This document shows, one piece after another, positions 1-11,151 of a DNA stretch of 64,000 bases (position 1 is the stretch's first letter; every line of letters starts with the position of its first letter). Source of the DNA: Allium sativum (Eukaryota > Streptophyta > Magnoliopsida > Asparagales > Amaryllidaceae); contig CM060915.1 in assembly GCA_030737875.1 (NCBI GenBank), positions 901,906,177 to 901,970,176 of the forward strand, read 5' to 3'. The notes beneath the pieces were generated by a model. That model was not told the DNA's origin, did no database searches, and saw nothing but the letters and a program-made list of their open reading frames with translations. The position numbers and the translations under genes were made by a program.

Positions 1-1993
1 TTGTGATGTACATCATGTCGCCTATAAAATCTTTTAATTTTTTTGTATGTGAATAAAAGTTTATTTTCTTCCATCAGAAGTTATTCCAAGTGTTCAAACA
101 CTCTTTACACATTCCAGCACTGTACTCATGTAAGTTAGCTTGATGTCACACTTAGACTTCGAGTTTGTTGGAGGAGCATTGAGACCTCGGGAAATCAAGG
201 ACAGACTGGGGGAACACGAGAACTTAAATCGAGTACAAAGGGATACGAATCCTTGGCTTCATATCCTGAGGACTTGGCCAACTTCTCATGTCCCTTCGGG
301 ACTTGATGATTGTACTGTTTTATTTGGTCTTGAGTTTGGGTCTATACGCTAGGGTTGTTTGGGCATTGGTGGAAGGTTAATAGTTTTAGAGACCTAAATT
401 TTTAGCCTGGGTAAGCCTTGCTACGAGGTGGATGTGTTTCTAAGACAGTTTCTCCACTAGTTGCGGTGAGGATGATTCCAGTCCAGGAACTGGCAAGGAT
501 CCTCCTCGGATCCTACAAAGGCTAAGCCAGTGTAGGAATTAGTAGAGGGCTACCACTGGTCCCACGTACTTACCAAGTTATTCTCAATTCTAGGTCAACT
601 CTACAAGTTTTGATAGTCATATGACGTCACGTGATAGGATTGAGGTTTAAGTTGAACGTAACACAGTTGATTGTCGTACTATTCGAAAAGTGGAACCATT
701 CGGACCAACCACTAGTACACATACACAAAATATGGATATGTGAGTTGCCGATCTTAGGGGTCTAGCTCGTAATCCAGTTACATAGTAATCGTGATTCGAT
801 CTAGGCGCTGTTTTGGTGGTCGACGATGATCATGGTTTTAGCTCTAAGGCTAAAAGTCATCGTCGCGTCACATGGCGCTTGTATGTAACAAACCTTAGCA
901 TTGGGTGATGTTGCGGATAGCTTCTGTGGTGCTAGGACTTCAATTTTATACCATCTTCTCTTCGCGACGGGTTTGGTCCCAAATGGTCACTCCATGGTGG
1001 CGAGGAAGACGGTAATGGTGAGGATGTAAAGAGTGGTGGAGGACTAGTGCCCCCTGGACCTGCCCTTGAATGAGCCTCTAGTAGTGCTTCCCGACATGCC
1101 TCAGTCAACTAGAGGGTTTCCAAAACTCAGTGGGAGGAAAATAGTTACGATGCAATGAAGAGGAGGTGCCTCTTGGAGAAGAGGGTTTGCTTCCCATTCT
1201 CCTGTTGACCCCAACGAGGGAGACAAAGGTGGGAACAATTCGCAAGCCAGTATCTCCAACGGCGAGCTTAGAGACCACTACATTGTTGTAGACGCTTGTG
1301 GGACTGGTGCAGGACTAGCGCCCCCGGCACGCTTCCAGATGGACCTCCAGTAATGCTTCCTGACTTGGCCCCAGCAAACTGGAGGGTGATCGAAGCTTAA
1401 AGGGAGGGAAAAGCCCATAACACAACTAAGAGAAGGGGCCTCTCGAAGAAGGGAGCTCACTTTTGTGAGTTGGTAGCTCCAATTGCGACTTTAAGTCCGT
1501 TGCGTCATGATAATTGTTGGTCTAACGCTCTAGTGTATCTCGTACTTTTCGAGAATTGTACTCGTGCAAAAACACTTGACGTTGCACTAAGTTCTGTGTC
1601 AGTAGGAACTCCACTCTCGAGAACTTGAGTTGTGCGGAGTTAGGATGATTTAGTACCAATAGAACGAACAGAGTATGCCTATGAGTACATTGGTCCTCTA
1701 GATCTATTGATTTTTTGGGTCATGATTCCAACAGACCGCTGCCAGAGAATGCCTAAGCGCACATAGGCCGGGCTAAATCCGTTGGGCTTAGTGAATTCAC
1801 GATAGCAGTGCTTCGTACATCCATATGCGAATCTCGAAAGCCGAGTCTAATGTTTGTAAACTTCATAAGAGTTGTAGCTAAGTTGATTACAAGTCAATCA
1901 TAACCCATCCGACAGAGTTATATAACTTGAGATGACATAACTTGGAAATGGATACAACTAAATTAGTACAAAAAATGACCCAATTAAGATGAG
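1..1993 (-). other. Non-coding 3' interior of Gypsy-type element E1
   Basis: I see no protein family on either strand. By position this is the part of element E1 downstream of its minus-strand gag, where pol would be expected, but no protease, reverse transcriptase, RNase H or integrase motif is visible. The short open frame at 140-352 (+) has no motif I recognise. The 3' LTR of E1 was not found here and probably lies left of the window. A diverged internal duplication at 1035-1460 is listed separately. Confidence 0.4.
1035..1460. repeat. Diverged ~150-bp direct duplication
   Basis: A segment starting near 1038 (GGACTAGTGCCCCC) reappears near 1310 (GGACTAGCGCCCCC), about 270 bp downstream. 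Further matches follow in the same order, such as GTAGTGCTTCCCGAC with GTAATGCTTCCTGAC, and GAGAAGAGGG with GAAGAAGGGA. The copies are clearly diverged, so this is an old duplication inside the E1 interior. Confidence 0.55.
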
Positions 1994-1999
1994 TCATAA

Positions 2000-3420
2000 G
2001 GCGCAACATCCATGTTCAAGCCGTCCGTTGTTGTTATAGTCTTGATGAGTCGAGGAAACGATCTTGAGGGATTTAGTTGTTGTACGATGTCCTAAGGTGT
2101 TAGAATCCTTCATAAGTGTTGAGTGGCTCGGAATTCCATATGAATGAGCCTTGGTATTGCTTAATCTTGCCCTTGTGGATAAGTTTCTCAATATTGTCCT
2201 GCAAGTGGCAACAGTTGTTTGTGTCGTGTCCGTGGACGATATGGAGCCAACAATAATCTGTAGAGTCCCTTGGTGATTTCGTCGGACCTTTAGGCCTTGG
2301 CCTCTTGTATGACAAGACATTCAAAATTGAAAGGTATATGTTCTCGGGGGTGTCGCTAAAAGGAGTGTAGTTGTGGAAGGATGAGAATCAGAGACATTTC
2401 CTCTTGCTGTTGCGACCACCTCTAACGTTGACAGGTTGAGAGGGATAATGCGGAGCAATGGGGTTAGAGTCATTGGAGCTCTAGGCTTCACTTAGAAGTA
2501 GATTGCTGGACTGAGAAGCTCGACTCCTTTGCGCTAGTTCTTGGCATAGGAAATAGTTGGCTTTCTCGTAGATGATCTACAAAATCCCAGACTGTACTTG
2601 GTTCATGCTTCGAATTCAAAATCGGTAAATATGCCCTCGATGAGTAGGTCCAGGATATCCCAACAGCCCAAGTCTTCAACACCTTCCAAAGCATTGTCAA
2701 ACCTCTCGAGATAGCTCGTCAGAGTCTCATCGGGGTCATGACGGATGTGTGCATCGAACTGATTAATTAAACCCTTGCCTGGCTGGGCGAAGGTTGAGAT
2801 AGTTCTTGGTGGAAGTCGGATGAACCATAAAAGAGGCACGCCTTCTAAGAAGACAAGGAAACACTTACACTTCATGTTGACTGTGGAATTTGCGAAATCT
2901 GTACGTGACTCGTAGCGGTGTATGAATTCCCGAGGGTTGGAATTCTCTGAATAAGCTTCTATCTATGGCATATTGAAATGCGCGGGCCATTCGACGTTAA
3001 GCATGTCTTGAGTGAAAGAGTTAAGTCTCGCAGCAGATTCCCATTCGTCGGTGATGTGGCCTCATGATTCTTTCAGGATGTTGTATAGTAGGTCAGCTAG
3101 AATAGGAGTTTGAATCTCCATCGGATTGCGCTGGTCATGATCTAACTTGAGATTGTCAAATCTTACACATCTTTTAGGATGGACATCGTCCCAATCCAAA
3201 GAGTATTCGGCCTCGGTTGTCTTAGTATGCTGAGGTCGATGAGTGAGAATTTGGGCCTGGTTTGCAATGTACAACATAGGCAGTAAGTTCTGGGTCGAGG
3301 CTAGTCGATCTTGAAAGGTGATAGTTCGAGCACCAAACCGTTGGTCAGGTTTAGACCCACGGTGAGAATGGTCGAAGCGGGAGATATCATGAAAAAGAGC
3401 AGGGGCGGAGCTCGATAAAA
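2000..3420 (-). pseudogene. gag: Broken gag of Gypsy-type element E1
   Basis: Gag is the structural capsid and nucleocapsid protein of LTR retrotransposons. On the minus strand, 2603-2875 encodes a retrotransposon gag core (CFLVFLEGVPLLWFIRLPP, then SYLERFDNALEGVEDL), the hydrophobic LxGxAxxWxxxLPP type pattern of the family. Downstream, 2100-2324 encodes a nucleocapsid-like segment (CWLHIVHGHDTNNCCHLQDN) resembling the Cx2HxxxGHxTxxC knuckle found in Tat- and Athila-like Gypsy gags. The pieces lie in different frames with stops between them, so the gene is dead. The open frame at 3062-3277 may be an upstream part of the same protein. No protease or polymerase follows. Confidence 0.65.
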
Positions 3421-4568
3421 AATAGTTCGACGGAGGCTGAATGCCCAGGTCTTCTTGAAGGCGGAGGTTGTCGCGTTAAGTGTATTGTTGAAGTCGTTGC
3501 TTCAATCCGATGCTCTAGTGGATTTGAATGACATGGATTCGTTGAGTCTCGCCCAACTTTCTCGAAATTTCGTCGAGTGGAGCTCGATCGACAAGTACAT
3601 CAAGGTTAGATGCATTAGCAATATTGGGGTTGGTTGGACCTTCAATGAGCCGAGGCTGAGAAGGAAATTCCAAATCAAGATCAACAGTGGAAGATTCGGC
3701 CACGAGGAAATTTCCTTTATTCACCATTATCGATAGGCTTGGTCGGTAAGTCTCGAATGACTTAAGTAGCGTCCTAAGTTTCGGTGTTTTTGTAGAAGGA
3801 ACGACGAGGTTTCGATTGCTTAAAGGAAGTGACGAAAATTTGACCTTAGGTGTGCGCTTTACTTCCTCCCTTTCCTGGCATGCCAAAGTGTTGACGCCGA
3901 AAGTGGTCATTAGCCCTTGGGATTTCAACGTGAGAAAAAATAAACGTACAGCGGGGAAAAGTAAGCAGCGATGAATTGTATAGGGGAAAAGCACAAGTAA
4001 ATGATCATACAAACTTTATAGTGGTTTGACTGGTTAGAGCCTATGTCCACTTTGAATGGTATTTCTCTTTTATTATGGTCTTGGTACAAGTTAAAACACT
4101 GGATCGGAACATGTCCGAGTATGCATGAGTTTTGATTATTTCTAGTACATAGTTGAATAATTTCCAAGTGCATATGCTTGGTGAAAGAGGAAGATTCTTC
4201 TTTGTGATCCGAACGTTTGGAAGTGGAAGTAGGAAGCTTCAAGAGTCCAAGAATTCCAACCTTAGTCGAGTATGGATGACGAGGTTATGGAGCTCTCATA
4301 TTGCAGGTATAGCCATAATGGAAAGAAGGTCCGAAGATGAATTCTTTATCTTCTTTCCAGATGCCAAAACAGGCCATAATAGTTTAATGTCCAAAAGTGT
4401 AGTTAAATGTTCAAGAACATGTTCATGTGTCCAAGAATATGTTGCTTCTTCTTTCTTGGATGAAGGAAGATGTTAGGGAGTCATTGGGAAGGTTATCTTC
4501 TTCTTAGGCAGCCATTAAAGCTTGAAGGTGAGTTCGTACCAACCATTTTCATGTTGAAAATTAGAGGG

Positions 4569-4578
4569 TATTTATACG
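4569..4578 (-). promoter_or_regulatory. TATA box in E1 5' LTR
   Basis: The minus strand reads CGTATAAATA, about 635 nt into the LTR and just downstream of the palindrome array. Its position matches the CTATAAATA boxes in the LTRs of elements A and E2. Confidence 0.45.
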
Positions 4579-4644
4579 AGTGGGATGATAGTGGCCTAGA
4601 TGAAAAGTGGGTAGCAGCAAGATTTTGTATCCCTCGTGCTGAGT

Positions 4645-4957
4645 GGATTTCGCATCCCATAAAGGATCGAATACGAATTTGTATCCTTCTGATAGGGATA
4701 CGATTTCGTATCCTTCTTATGTGATGCGAAGCCATCCCTGATTTGGGTATTCGTGATGCGAATTTGCATCCCAAGATGGGATGCGAACTGGATGCGAGTT
4801 CGCTTCGAATGAAAGGGAGGCGAGATGCGAATTCACAGCCCAGGAGGGGATGCGAGTTCGCATCCCATGAGATGTACATAAGATGTGAATCCACATCCCG
4901 TGAGAGATACGAATTCATATCCCATGAGGGATACAGATTCGTATCTCACAGGGGAAT
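4645..4957. repeat. Array of short imperfect palindromes in E1 U3
   Basis: About eight or nine units of a ~20-bp inverted repeat lie within ~310 bp. The clearest are GGATACGATTTCGTATCC (4696-4713, 8-bp arms) and GGGATGCGAGTTCGCATCCC (4847-4866, 9-bp arms). Other units vary between GATACGAAT and GATGCGAAT cores. The array sits in U3 upstream of the TATA box and could be a cluster of dyad binding sites or cruciform-forming DNA. Confidence 0.7.
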
Positions 4958-5210
4958 GTGACATTCGTGCTGTTGTCGACCTCATAGAGCTATAATGTCG
5001 AGTACAAGGTGATGGAGAGATCGGAGTCCGATCCTGGATCGCTGATTCGTTGTTGAGTGATTTGGTCGAGCCAGATCAAATGTCTTTCCTGTCCGGATTT
5101 GGGCTCTAGACATCTCGTCGGCTATGTTTCTTGGTTGTTGATCCACGCGATTGGCTGAGTTAGGTGGCTTTTAACCATTCTTGGGAATTGTTCCAAAACG
5201 TCGGTTAACA

Positions 5211-6274
5211 CTATTTATGACATTTTTTTATTTTTTCCCAGTTTTTTTAATTTTCTATAAACTCACCAGTACTCATTTTAATAGGCTAAGTTTATGTTTC
5301 ACGTGGTTTTTTCAAAAACTGAAAAATGACTTGAAAGAAGAAGTCACTTTTAATTTTTGTTATTATATAAACAAGTCTATAACTAGTTGAGTATTTATGT
5401 TGGTGTCATCATTTATGTTCAACGATGCTATATTTATGTTTTAGTATATTTAGGTTCTAGATGTGTTTATTTGGGGAAATCTAAATTTAATGAAATTTAT
5501 TTAATGAAAACTTATTTTAGTTGCATTGTTAATCTAATGTTGTTAAAAATAAACTAATACTTTGTTTGTTGGAAATACTTTTGGTGTAACATAGAAATAT
5601 CAGGGCTTTCTTAGGACTTGAAACGAAGATATTACAATCGTTGATAAGATGAGGATCAACCATTAGATCGTTTCATAATTTGAAACTAATGTATTAACAA
5701 AATATGACCTAATGGTCAAGAACTCATCATGTCACATTGTGTCCAACCTCGTCCCATCACGTTAATTCTATTTTAAAAAAAAATGGATATATATCAATTT
5801 ATGTAATATGCAATTCACAATATGTCAATATATTTGTGAATCACATCACGCTACACACATTTCAAACGAGGCTCGGACCTAGGGGTAGACGAGCAAGTTG
5901 GTCGTCTAGGGCAACCAGTCCGAAAATGGCAACAATTGACAGTAGTGATGGTGTTGATAGTCGACCATATTTGCATGTTAATGACACATTATCCAATAGT
6001 GTTTTGAAGTAAGTGTTTGGTTTGGTGGATGTGCATTTATCCATTTAGTAGAGTATCTCGACTTCAGATCCCAGTGTTGTATTTTTATAAAGCTACTTGA
6101 ACTTTTTGACTAGGCCAGCAACGAAGTTGTCTAGACGGACCATGTTTCAAATCTATGACCTTTTGCATCGAAGGCGAAATGTTCAACCTCTGAGATATGG
6201 GTGTTGTTCTTGTCATGTCGAATTCAGCTTTGTATTTCAGCAATTTGAGCATCATACGTAGTCTCATGTTATTA
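5211..6274. other. Intergenic sequence, no gene seen
   Basis: AT-rich sequence between the E1 LTR and the Harbinger element. No open frame shows a protein family. A short GC-richer stretch at 5866-5930 stands out in composition, but I cannot assign it. Confidence 0.5.
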
Positions 6275-6409
6275 GGGCAAGTCCAGCAAAAGGCTACATA
6301 TTAGAAATTCTGATATCCGCACCAAAATTGGCCTCCAATGGGGTGAAGAAACATGCAAAAATTCTGAAATCTGGGGAAAGAGTTCCGGAATGTGCGAACT
6401 CGTGATGTG

Positions 6410-6505
6410 CTTGTTGAACATGTGCATGGATACACGCGTTTGTTTAACAAGCGCATGGATTTACGCGTTTGTTAAACGCGCATGTTTAACAGACGCGTGG
6501 ATTAG
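6410..6505. repeat. Left subterminal repeats of Harbinger element
   Basis: Repeated near-palindromes built on ACGCGTTTGTTTAACAAGCG and CGTTTGTTAAACGCG. The same motif family recurs at 10560-10640, so the two clusters likely mark the subterminal regions of one DNA transposon and may be transposase binding sites. Confidence 0.6.
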
Positions 6506-6676
6506 TAATAATTTAGATTACTGATTTATGATGAAATTGTGTGCTATTTATGTTACTTCCACCGATTTAGAAATTTAGGCACGAAGATGTAATTAAATAA
6601 AAATGATCAATGGTTACAAAAGCTTAAGATACATGATTTCACTAACAATTAATGGATACATAGTTTCAAATATTGA

Positions 6677-8037
6677 TTAAAGGATACAGTACACTATTAG
6701 AACTACTAAGGCAACGAAAACACAACAATTAGGGATAAATAGTTTTACTGACTTCCAACAAAGTTCCATAGATGCTGTTAAATCTTTCTGGAGTCTTCGA
6801 TGAATCTGGGAGTTATGGTAGGACATTTGGCTTTCGACGTGAAATTCAAGCTCTAGTTCACTTTCAATCATATTTTCACGCCAAATCTCAGGTAGAGGAG
6901 CAAGGCAGTCGTAATTGAAATCATCCTCCATGTCTATTTCGTCCTTTATAATCATGTTATATAAAATAACACAAGTATACATTATCCTAGTCATTTTAAT
7001 TGGAGACCAAAGTCTCCATGGATTACTCACTATGGAAAATCTGGATTGTAAAATGCCAAATGCTCTTTCTACATCCTTTCTTTGTCCTTCTTGCATTGTT
7101 GCAAACCTTGCTTATTTATTGTTTTGTGGGTTCGGTATTGTTTTGACAATGATACTCCATTGTGGGTATATACCATCGCCTAGATAATATCCATGGTCAT
7201 ACACGTAACCCTCTAAAGTAAAATGATACGGAACTGATCTACCGTTCGCCAAAATCGTTAAACAACATTGAGCATTCAACTACATTCAAATTATTGCTCG
7301 ATCCTGGCATTCCGAAAAAAACATGCCATATCCACAAGTCGTACGACGCTACAGCTTCAAGTATAATAGTTGACGTTTGAGACTTACCCTGATAAGCTCC
7401 AGCATATGCTTATGGATAATTCTTCCACTCCCAATGCATGCAGTTTAAAGATCCTAACATCCCAGGCCATCCTCTGCTACCGTGCATATCCATTAACATT
7501 GCAATGTCGGCTTTGTTTGGTCTACGCAAGTATTGATTACCGTAAACGTCTACGATTGCTTAGTAGAAATGGTCTAAGCATTCTAGTACTGTGCTTTCTA
7601 CCATTTTCAAATTTTCGTCTTGAGCGTCAGCAGGACCTCCATAGGCTATCATACGCGGTGCAGCTTTCATCTTTTGAATTCCGGTGAGCCCCATTGTCAT
7701 AAACGCACTGCATTTATAGATAAAGTAGGAATTGTGTTGTTTAATACATTCTAGGATTTGAAGAAACATATGACGCCTCATTCGGAATCTCCTTCTAAAC
7801 TCTGCAGTTGTATACCTCGAATTCGAAACAAAATAATCTTCCATTAGTCTCTCGTTATGCCATGCATGATGTTGATTTTTATATCAACGGCCTACAACAG
7901 AACCCCCATGTTTTTTTTTCGAGATTCACCTCTCTTAATGCAGCTATTAGCTGTCTTTGTCGACGAAAATGATCATCCACCATAATATCAAAGTCTTCGT
8001 CAGTATCATCAAACAATAAACACTCTTCGGTGGCCAT
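6677..8037 (-). pseudogene. PIF/Harbinger (HARBI1-like) transposase, broken
   Basis: This would be a DDE nuclease that cuts and pastes the Harbinger element. The minus-strand start is ATG at 8037-8035 (MATEECLLF...). A shift in an A-run near 7910 precedes the segment 7560-7844, which carries the conserved N-terminal part (YFVSNSRYTTAEFRRRFRMR, then AYGGPADAQDE). The DDE domain continues through CMHWEWKN, SYDLWIWHVFFGMPG and DHGYYLGDGIYPQW to KDVERAFGILQSRFSIV. The first catalytic Asp, usually in SIDCMHW, is Asn here (SLNCMHW). In-frame stops follow HFY, KNYP and PQNNK, so no active protein can be made. Length and domain order fit the family (about 430-450 codons). Confidence 0.85.
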
Positions 8038-8119
8038 TGTGGACTTTAGAGTTTTTGAGTGTATATACTAAAAATATTGGACTGTGTTTGAGTAGTGAAT
8101 GCTGCAAGTTTTCCTCCTT

Positions 8120-8445
8120 ATATAACATAGTTTTTCTACATTCTGGTCTTCATTGGATACCAAAATGTGGCATGCATTGGTTATCGCAGTATGATTGTCA
8201 TTGGATACTGCATTTTGTCATGCATTGGTTGCCACATTCAAATTGTTTGAAATAAAGCTGCAGTGGCTGTATCACTGACATAGAGCAACGCTTTTTTTAA
8301 AGCAACATTTTCTTTATTACTGATATAAAGCAACAGTTATGCTACTGTTGACATAAAGCAATAATGAATTTATTGCTGGCATAAAGCAACATAGAAATTT
8401 AAAGCAATAATGACTGCATTGCTGACATAAAGCAACATAGTTCTA
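8120..8445. repeat. Two short tandem-repeat patches upstream of transposase
   Basis: At 8149-8250 a ~60-bp unit beginning CATTGGATAC and ending GCATTGGTT occurs about twice. At 8277-8435 the motif GACATAAAGCAACA recurs about five times with variable spacing. Both lie in the 5' leader side of the transposase pseudogene. Confidence 0.5.
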
Positions 8446-8643
8446 ATATAAACAGTTCGAGTGGGCAAAACTAATTAAATAGCACATAAGTTAGGTTACA
8501 ACATACTAGAAATAGCAACATAGAAATTTAAGCTAGGATACAATAAGGTAGAAATAGCAACATAGAAATCCCTAACCGGAATTAAAAATATGACAGACTT
8601 AATTAAAAACATGAAATTTAGTAAACATAAAATATAAACCTAC

Positions 8644-9204
8644 TCATCCCGAGATCGGGTTAGCCAACTATAGCGAAGCTTGTAAGCTATGTGACCCACA
8701 AAATCCGTCCCGTGTTCAGACAGGTAACGAGTATCAAAAGTTGCTTTGAGATGCTTGAAGTATGTCTTCATCTTTCACTGTCTGGACAATCGTACGGTAG
8801 CGATTGTAAGCTTCTACAAAATGACGATGAGCTAAATGAGTTTAAACTGTTGATCTTCTAACGGGACCCTACGGTGGCTGTTATGTAATCTTGCGATCAT
8901 TGCCCAAAACTCTTCATGGCTTAAACCTCCACCTCCTTTAATCAATAACGTATCTCAACGTTTAACTTCAATATATGCTTTCACGATGATGTATAATTCA
9001 TCTGCAGAATATTCGTTAGTTGAACCTAAGGAAGATGTGGCTCTATGGTTAGCACGAACTGGTTGAGCTTGTACGCTTCTAGTAGGTCGTGACATTGTAG
9101 CTTATATTTGAGGCATAGGAACCTCTTCAGGCACCTCGTTTATTTGAGTTTCTAGGACGAATCCTACCTCATTTTGGTGATCTTTGGTTTGTTCCCACTC
9201 ATCG
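8644..9204 (-). pseudogene. Unidentified coding remnant inside Harbinger element
   Basis: Reading the minus strand from ATG at 9204 gives a largely open frame, starting MEQMFDEWEQTKD and interrupted by several stops. Later segments include SHEEFWAMIARLHNSHRR and HLKATFDTRYLSEHG. Active PIF/Harbinger elements carry a second gene, a Myb/SANT-like ORF1 protein, beside the transposase. The FW-containing segment loosely resembles such trihelix/SANT proteins, but I cannot make the assignment with confidence. It could equally be a captured fragment or a chance frame. Confidence 0.3.
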
Positions 9205-9686
9205 AACATTTGCTCCATTTGTACATCACTTATATACCAATCTCCTATTTAACCTAAAGGCGTTATTTATGAAAGAAGAGGAATCCATTATCTAGTATTT
9301 GAATGAAAAGATCAATCCCATTTAACTTTACACGTGACGACCCCATAAACTAAGGATGTATTGCTCTTTCTTGATAAGACTAGCCAGTGCAGGGTTAAAG
9401 CAGTGTACATGATAAAAGAGTAAATTGAAAGTGAATCTCGAATATTGTGTAATGGTAACAGGTTTAAAGCTGATATGACTACTCAGTATGCTCAGTTCAA
9501 AAATTGTCCCCTAATGATACACTGATATGGACAATCGGAAAAGAAAGGTGTACCATTGACTGTTCACATCATTGTTTGTTTTACCCTTTATTCACTAGTA
9601 CACCACGCTATATCTCTGCTGAATTACTCACAACTTACCTCACTCCAACATTTTTGTTTCCAACTACTCTTTAATTTACCACAACT

Positions 9687-9785
9687 ATGCCTTCTTGGTC
9701 ATCGTCTTCAGACTCTGATGAACATGCGTATGAACAGATGCGACTTCAGGAGCTTGCAGATGAACTTGAGTTTCTAAACCACTGA
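9687..9785 (+). pseudogene. Short acidic ORF, possible gene start remnant
   Basis: The frame has 32 codons from ATG at 9687, rich in Ser, Asp and Glu (MPSWSSSSDSDEHAYEQMRL), and ends in TGA at 9783-9785. A shifted frame continues with a Pro/Gln-rich stretch. The upstream 100 bp are pyrimidine-rich, like a plant 5' leader. It may be the start of another transposon gene on the plus strand. No family is recognised and it may be chance. Confidence 0.2.
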
Positions 9786-10559
9786 GACCTCAGGTTGAAC
9801 CACCGACTGTCCAACCTCCACATCAAGCCCAAGTACCAAACGTTCAACACACGCATGAATAGTCCGTCGTTCTACCACGACATGAAGTTGATTCTTATCA
9901 AGTACCACATGTTCCAATTCCTTATGAATAGGAAAGTGATTTTAATCAAGTTTGTTGCTACCGCGGTTATCCGGTTGACGTTGTGGTTGGAGCAGATGGA
10001 AACAATATTGGCTATCACATTTAGCAATGTCCATCCTATCCGAATGGATGCAATTTCACAGAATGAATAGACGAACCTCTGCCCCTAAGGGGAATTACAT
10101 ATGCAAACGAACTCGAACACGAGATTAGACGTCTCAAAAATGTTATTGAACAGTTGCGATTTAACTGTAATGATTAGGCGAAATCCTAACGAACATGAAC
10201 AAAGTTTTATTATCTGTATTTGTATTATCTATTTCTGTGTTAGTATATGTTGCATCATAAGTTCAGTACTTATTTCTATGTTACGAGATCTCTTGGAAGC
10301 AACTTTGTAGTCAAAATTTCGGCATCAGTTATGCTCTTCGAATATGAATATAAATTCAAATCAAATATGAAGCAGTATATAAACATATTTTTAGAAAAAT
10401 AGGAATGGTTAAAATAATTACATACAATATATTAAAATAGGAGTAGAAAATTAAAAAAAAAAGGAATAGGTAAAAAAATTCATACGGTATATTAAAAAAA
10501 TGAAGCAGTATATAAACATATTTTTAAACATATACGTATTTTTTATTTTGAAAGATACC

Positions 10560-10640
10560 AGGCGTTTGTTTAACAAACATCTGGATCTACGCATTTGTTT
10601 AACAAGTGCGTAGATTCACGCGTTTGTTAACAAATGCAAG
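10560..10640. repeat. Right subterminal repeats of Harbinger element
   Basis: Motifs GGCGTTTGTTTAACAAAC, CGCATTTGTTTAACAAGTG and CGCGTTTGTTAACAAATG match the cluster at 6410-6505 near the other end of the element. Confidence 0.6.
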
Positions 10641-10676
10641 GTCTTAAAATTTTTCAGAGTACTGTTAGACAGTGAC

Positions 10677-11105
10677 TGACTACAGTCGAATGCGAAAATA
10701 AAACTATATTTTTTGTTAGGAGAACAGACACCAAAATCATAAGAATCTAGTCTTATAGCTTGACTGTATATATATCAGCTAGCCATTAGCTCTTTTGTAA
10801 TATCTCCATATTTCCATTTACTAACATTTCTTTCATATGACACAACCATAAATGTTTTGTTCTATAGGAAAAAAGAACTGAACAATCCGTATAGCACAAC
10901 CTCATTTGACTTGAAGCACCGAATAATTTACAGACGAGCGCGCATACACGATTCAATTTTTCCACAGAAATTTACTGATATCTATAGTAGTAAAATAAAG
11001 TAAAACTTATGTTTGCGGTTTGTGAAATTTTTTTAGGTACGTGAATAAATATGTTGCTGTGAATGCTTTTCTGTCTAGTAGTCTGTCAAAATGTTGGTAT
11101 CCTCT

Positions 11106-11151
<46 letters not shown>

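Larger units (their letters stand above)
1..5210 (-). mobile_element. Partial Gypsy-type LTR element E1 (gag only, left end outside window)
   Basis: The element is read on the minus strand: 5' LTR at 3889-5210, broken gag at about 2000-3420, then about 2 kb without pol. The LTR begins TG and ends CA on the minus strand (TGTTAACCG...GTCAACA). Its layout, with an ATAGTGGTT box followed by GTCCACTT near the minus-strand 3' end, matches the LTRs of elements A (20203-28283) and E2 (50499 onward), so the three look related. A structure of long LTRs with gag and no pol fits a non-autonomous TR-GAG or LARD-like element. The second LTR and the target duplication cannot be checked here; the 5 bp right of the LTR are CTATT. 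Confidence 0.6.
3889..5210 (-). repeat. 5' LTR of element E1 (1322 bp)
   Basis: On the plus strand it starts TGTTGACGCC and ends CGGTTAACA, giving TG...CA ends in either reading. Residues 4010-4060 carry the box ATAGTGGTT...CCTATGTCCACT shared with the LTRs of elements A and E2. The sequence just left of it (GGCATGCCAAAG) would hold the primer-binding site on the minus strand, but it is not a standard iMet site. U3 contains a palindrome array (4645-4957) and a TATA box (4569-4578). Confidence 0.65.
6275..10676 (-). mobile_element. Decayed PIF/Harbinger DNA transposon
   Basis: A minus-strand HARBI1-type transposase pseudogene (6677-8037) lies between two clusters of CGTTTGTTAAACG-like subterminal motifs (6410-6505 and 10560-10640). 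At the left, TTA (6272-6274) is followed by GGGCAAGTCCAGC. At the right, the minus strand reads GTCACTGTCTAACAG ending near 10676, next to TGA. These resemble diverged terminal inverted repeats flanked by the 3-bp TTA/TAA target expected for the superfamily, but the match is weak and the outer limits are tentative. A second decayed coding remnant (8644-9204) lies inside. Confidence 0.55.

Noticed and set aside
140..352. 70-codon plus-strand open frame at the left edge
   Set aside because: No motif, no conserved family that I recognise, and it lies in the non-coding interior of a minus-strand element.
5866..5960. GC-richer Arg-rich open frame
   Set aside because: Compositional bias only; no domain and no start context.
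8644..9204. A host SANT/trihelix transcription factor gene
   Set aside because: Several in-frame stops and its location inside the Harbinger element make a transposon remnant more likely; even that assignment is weak.
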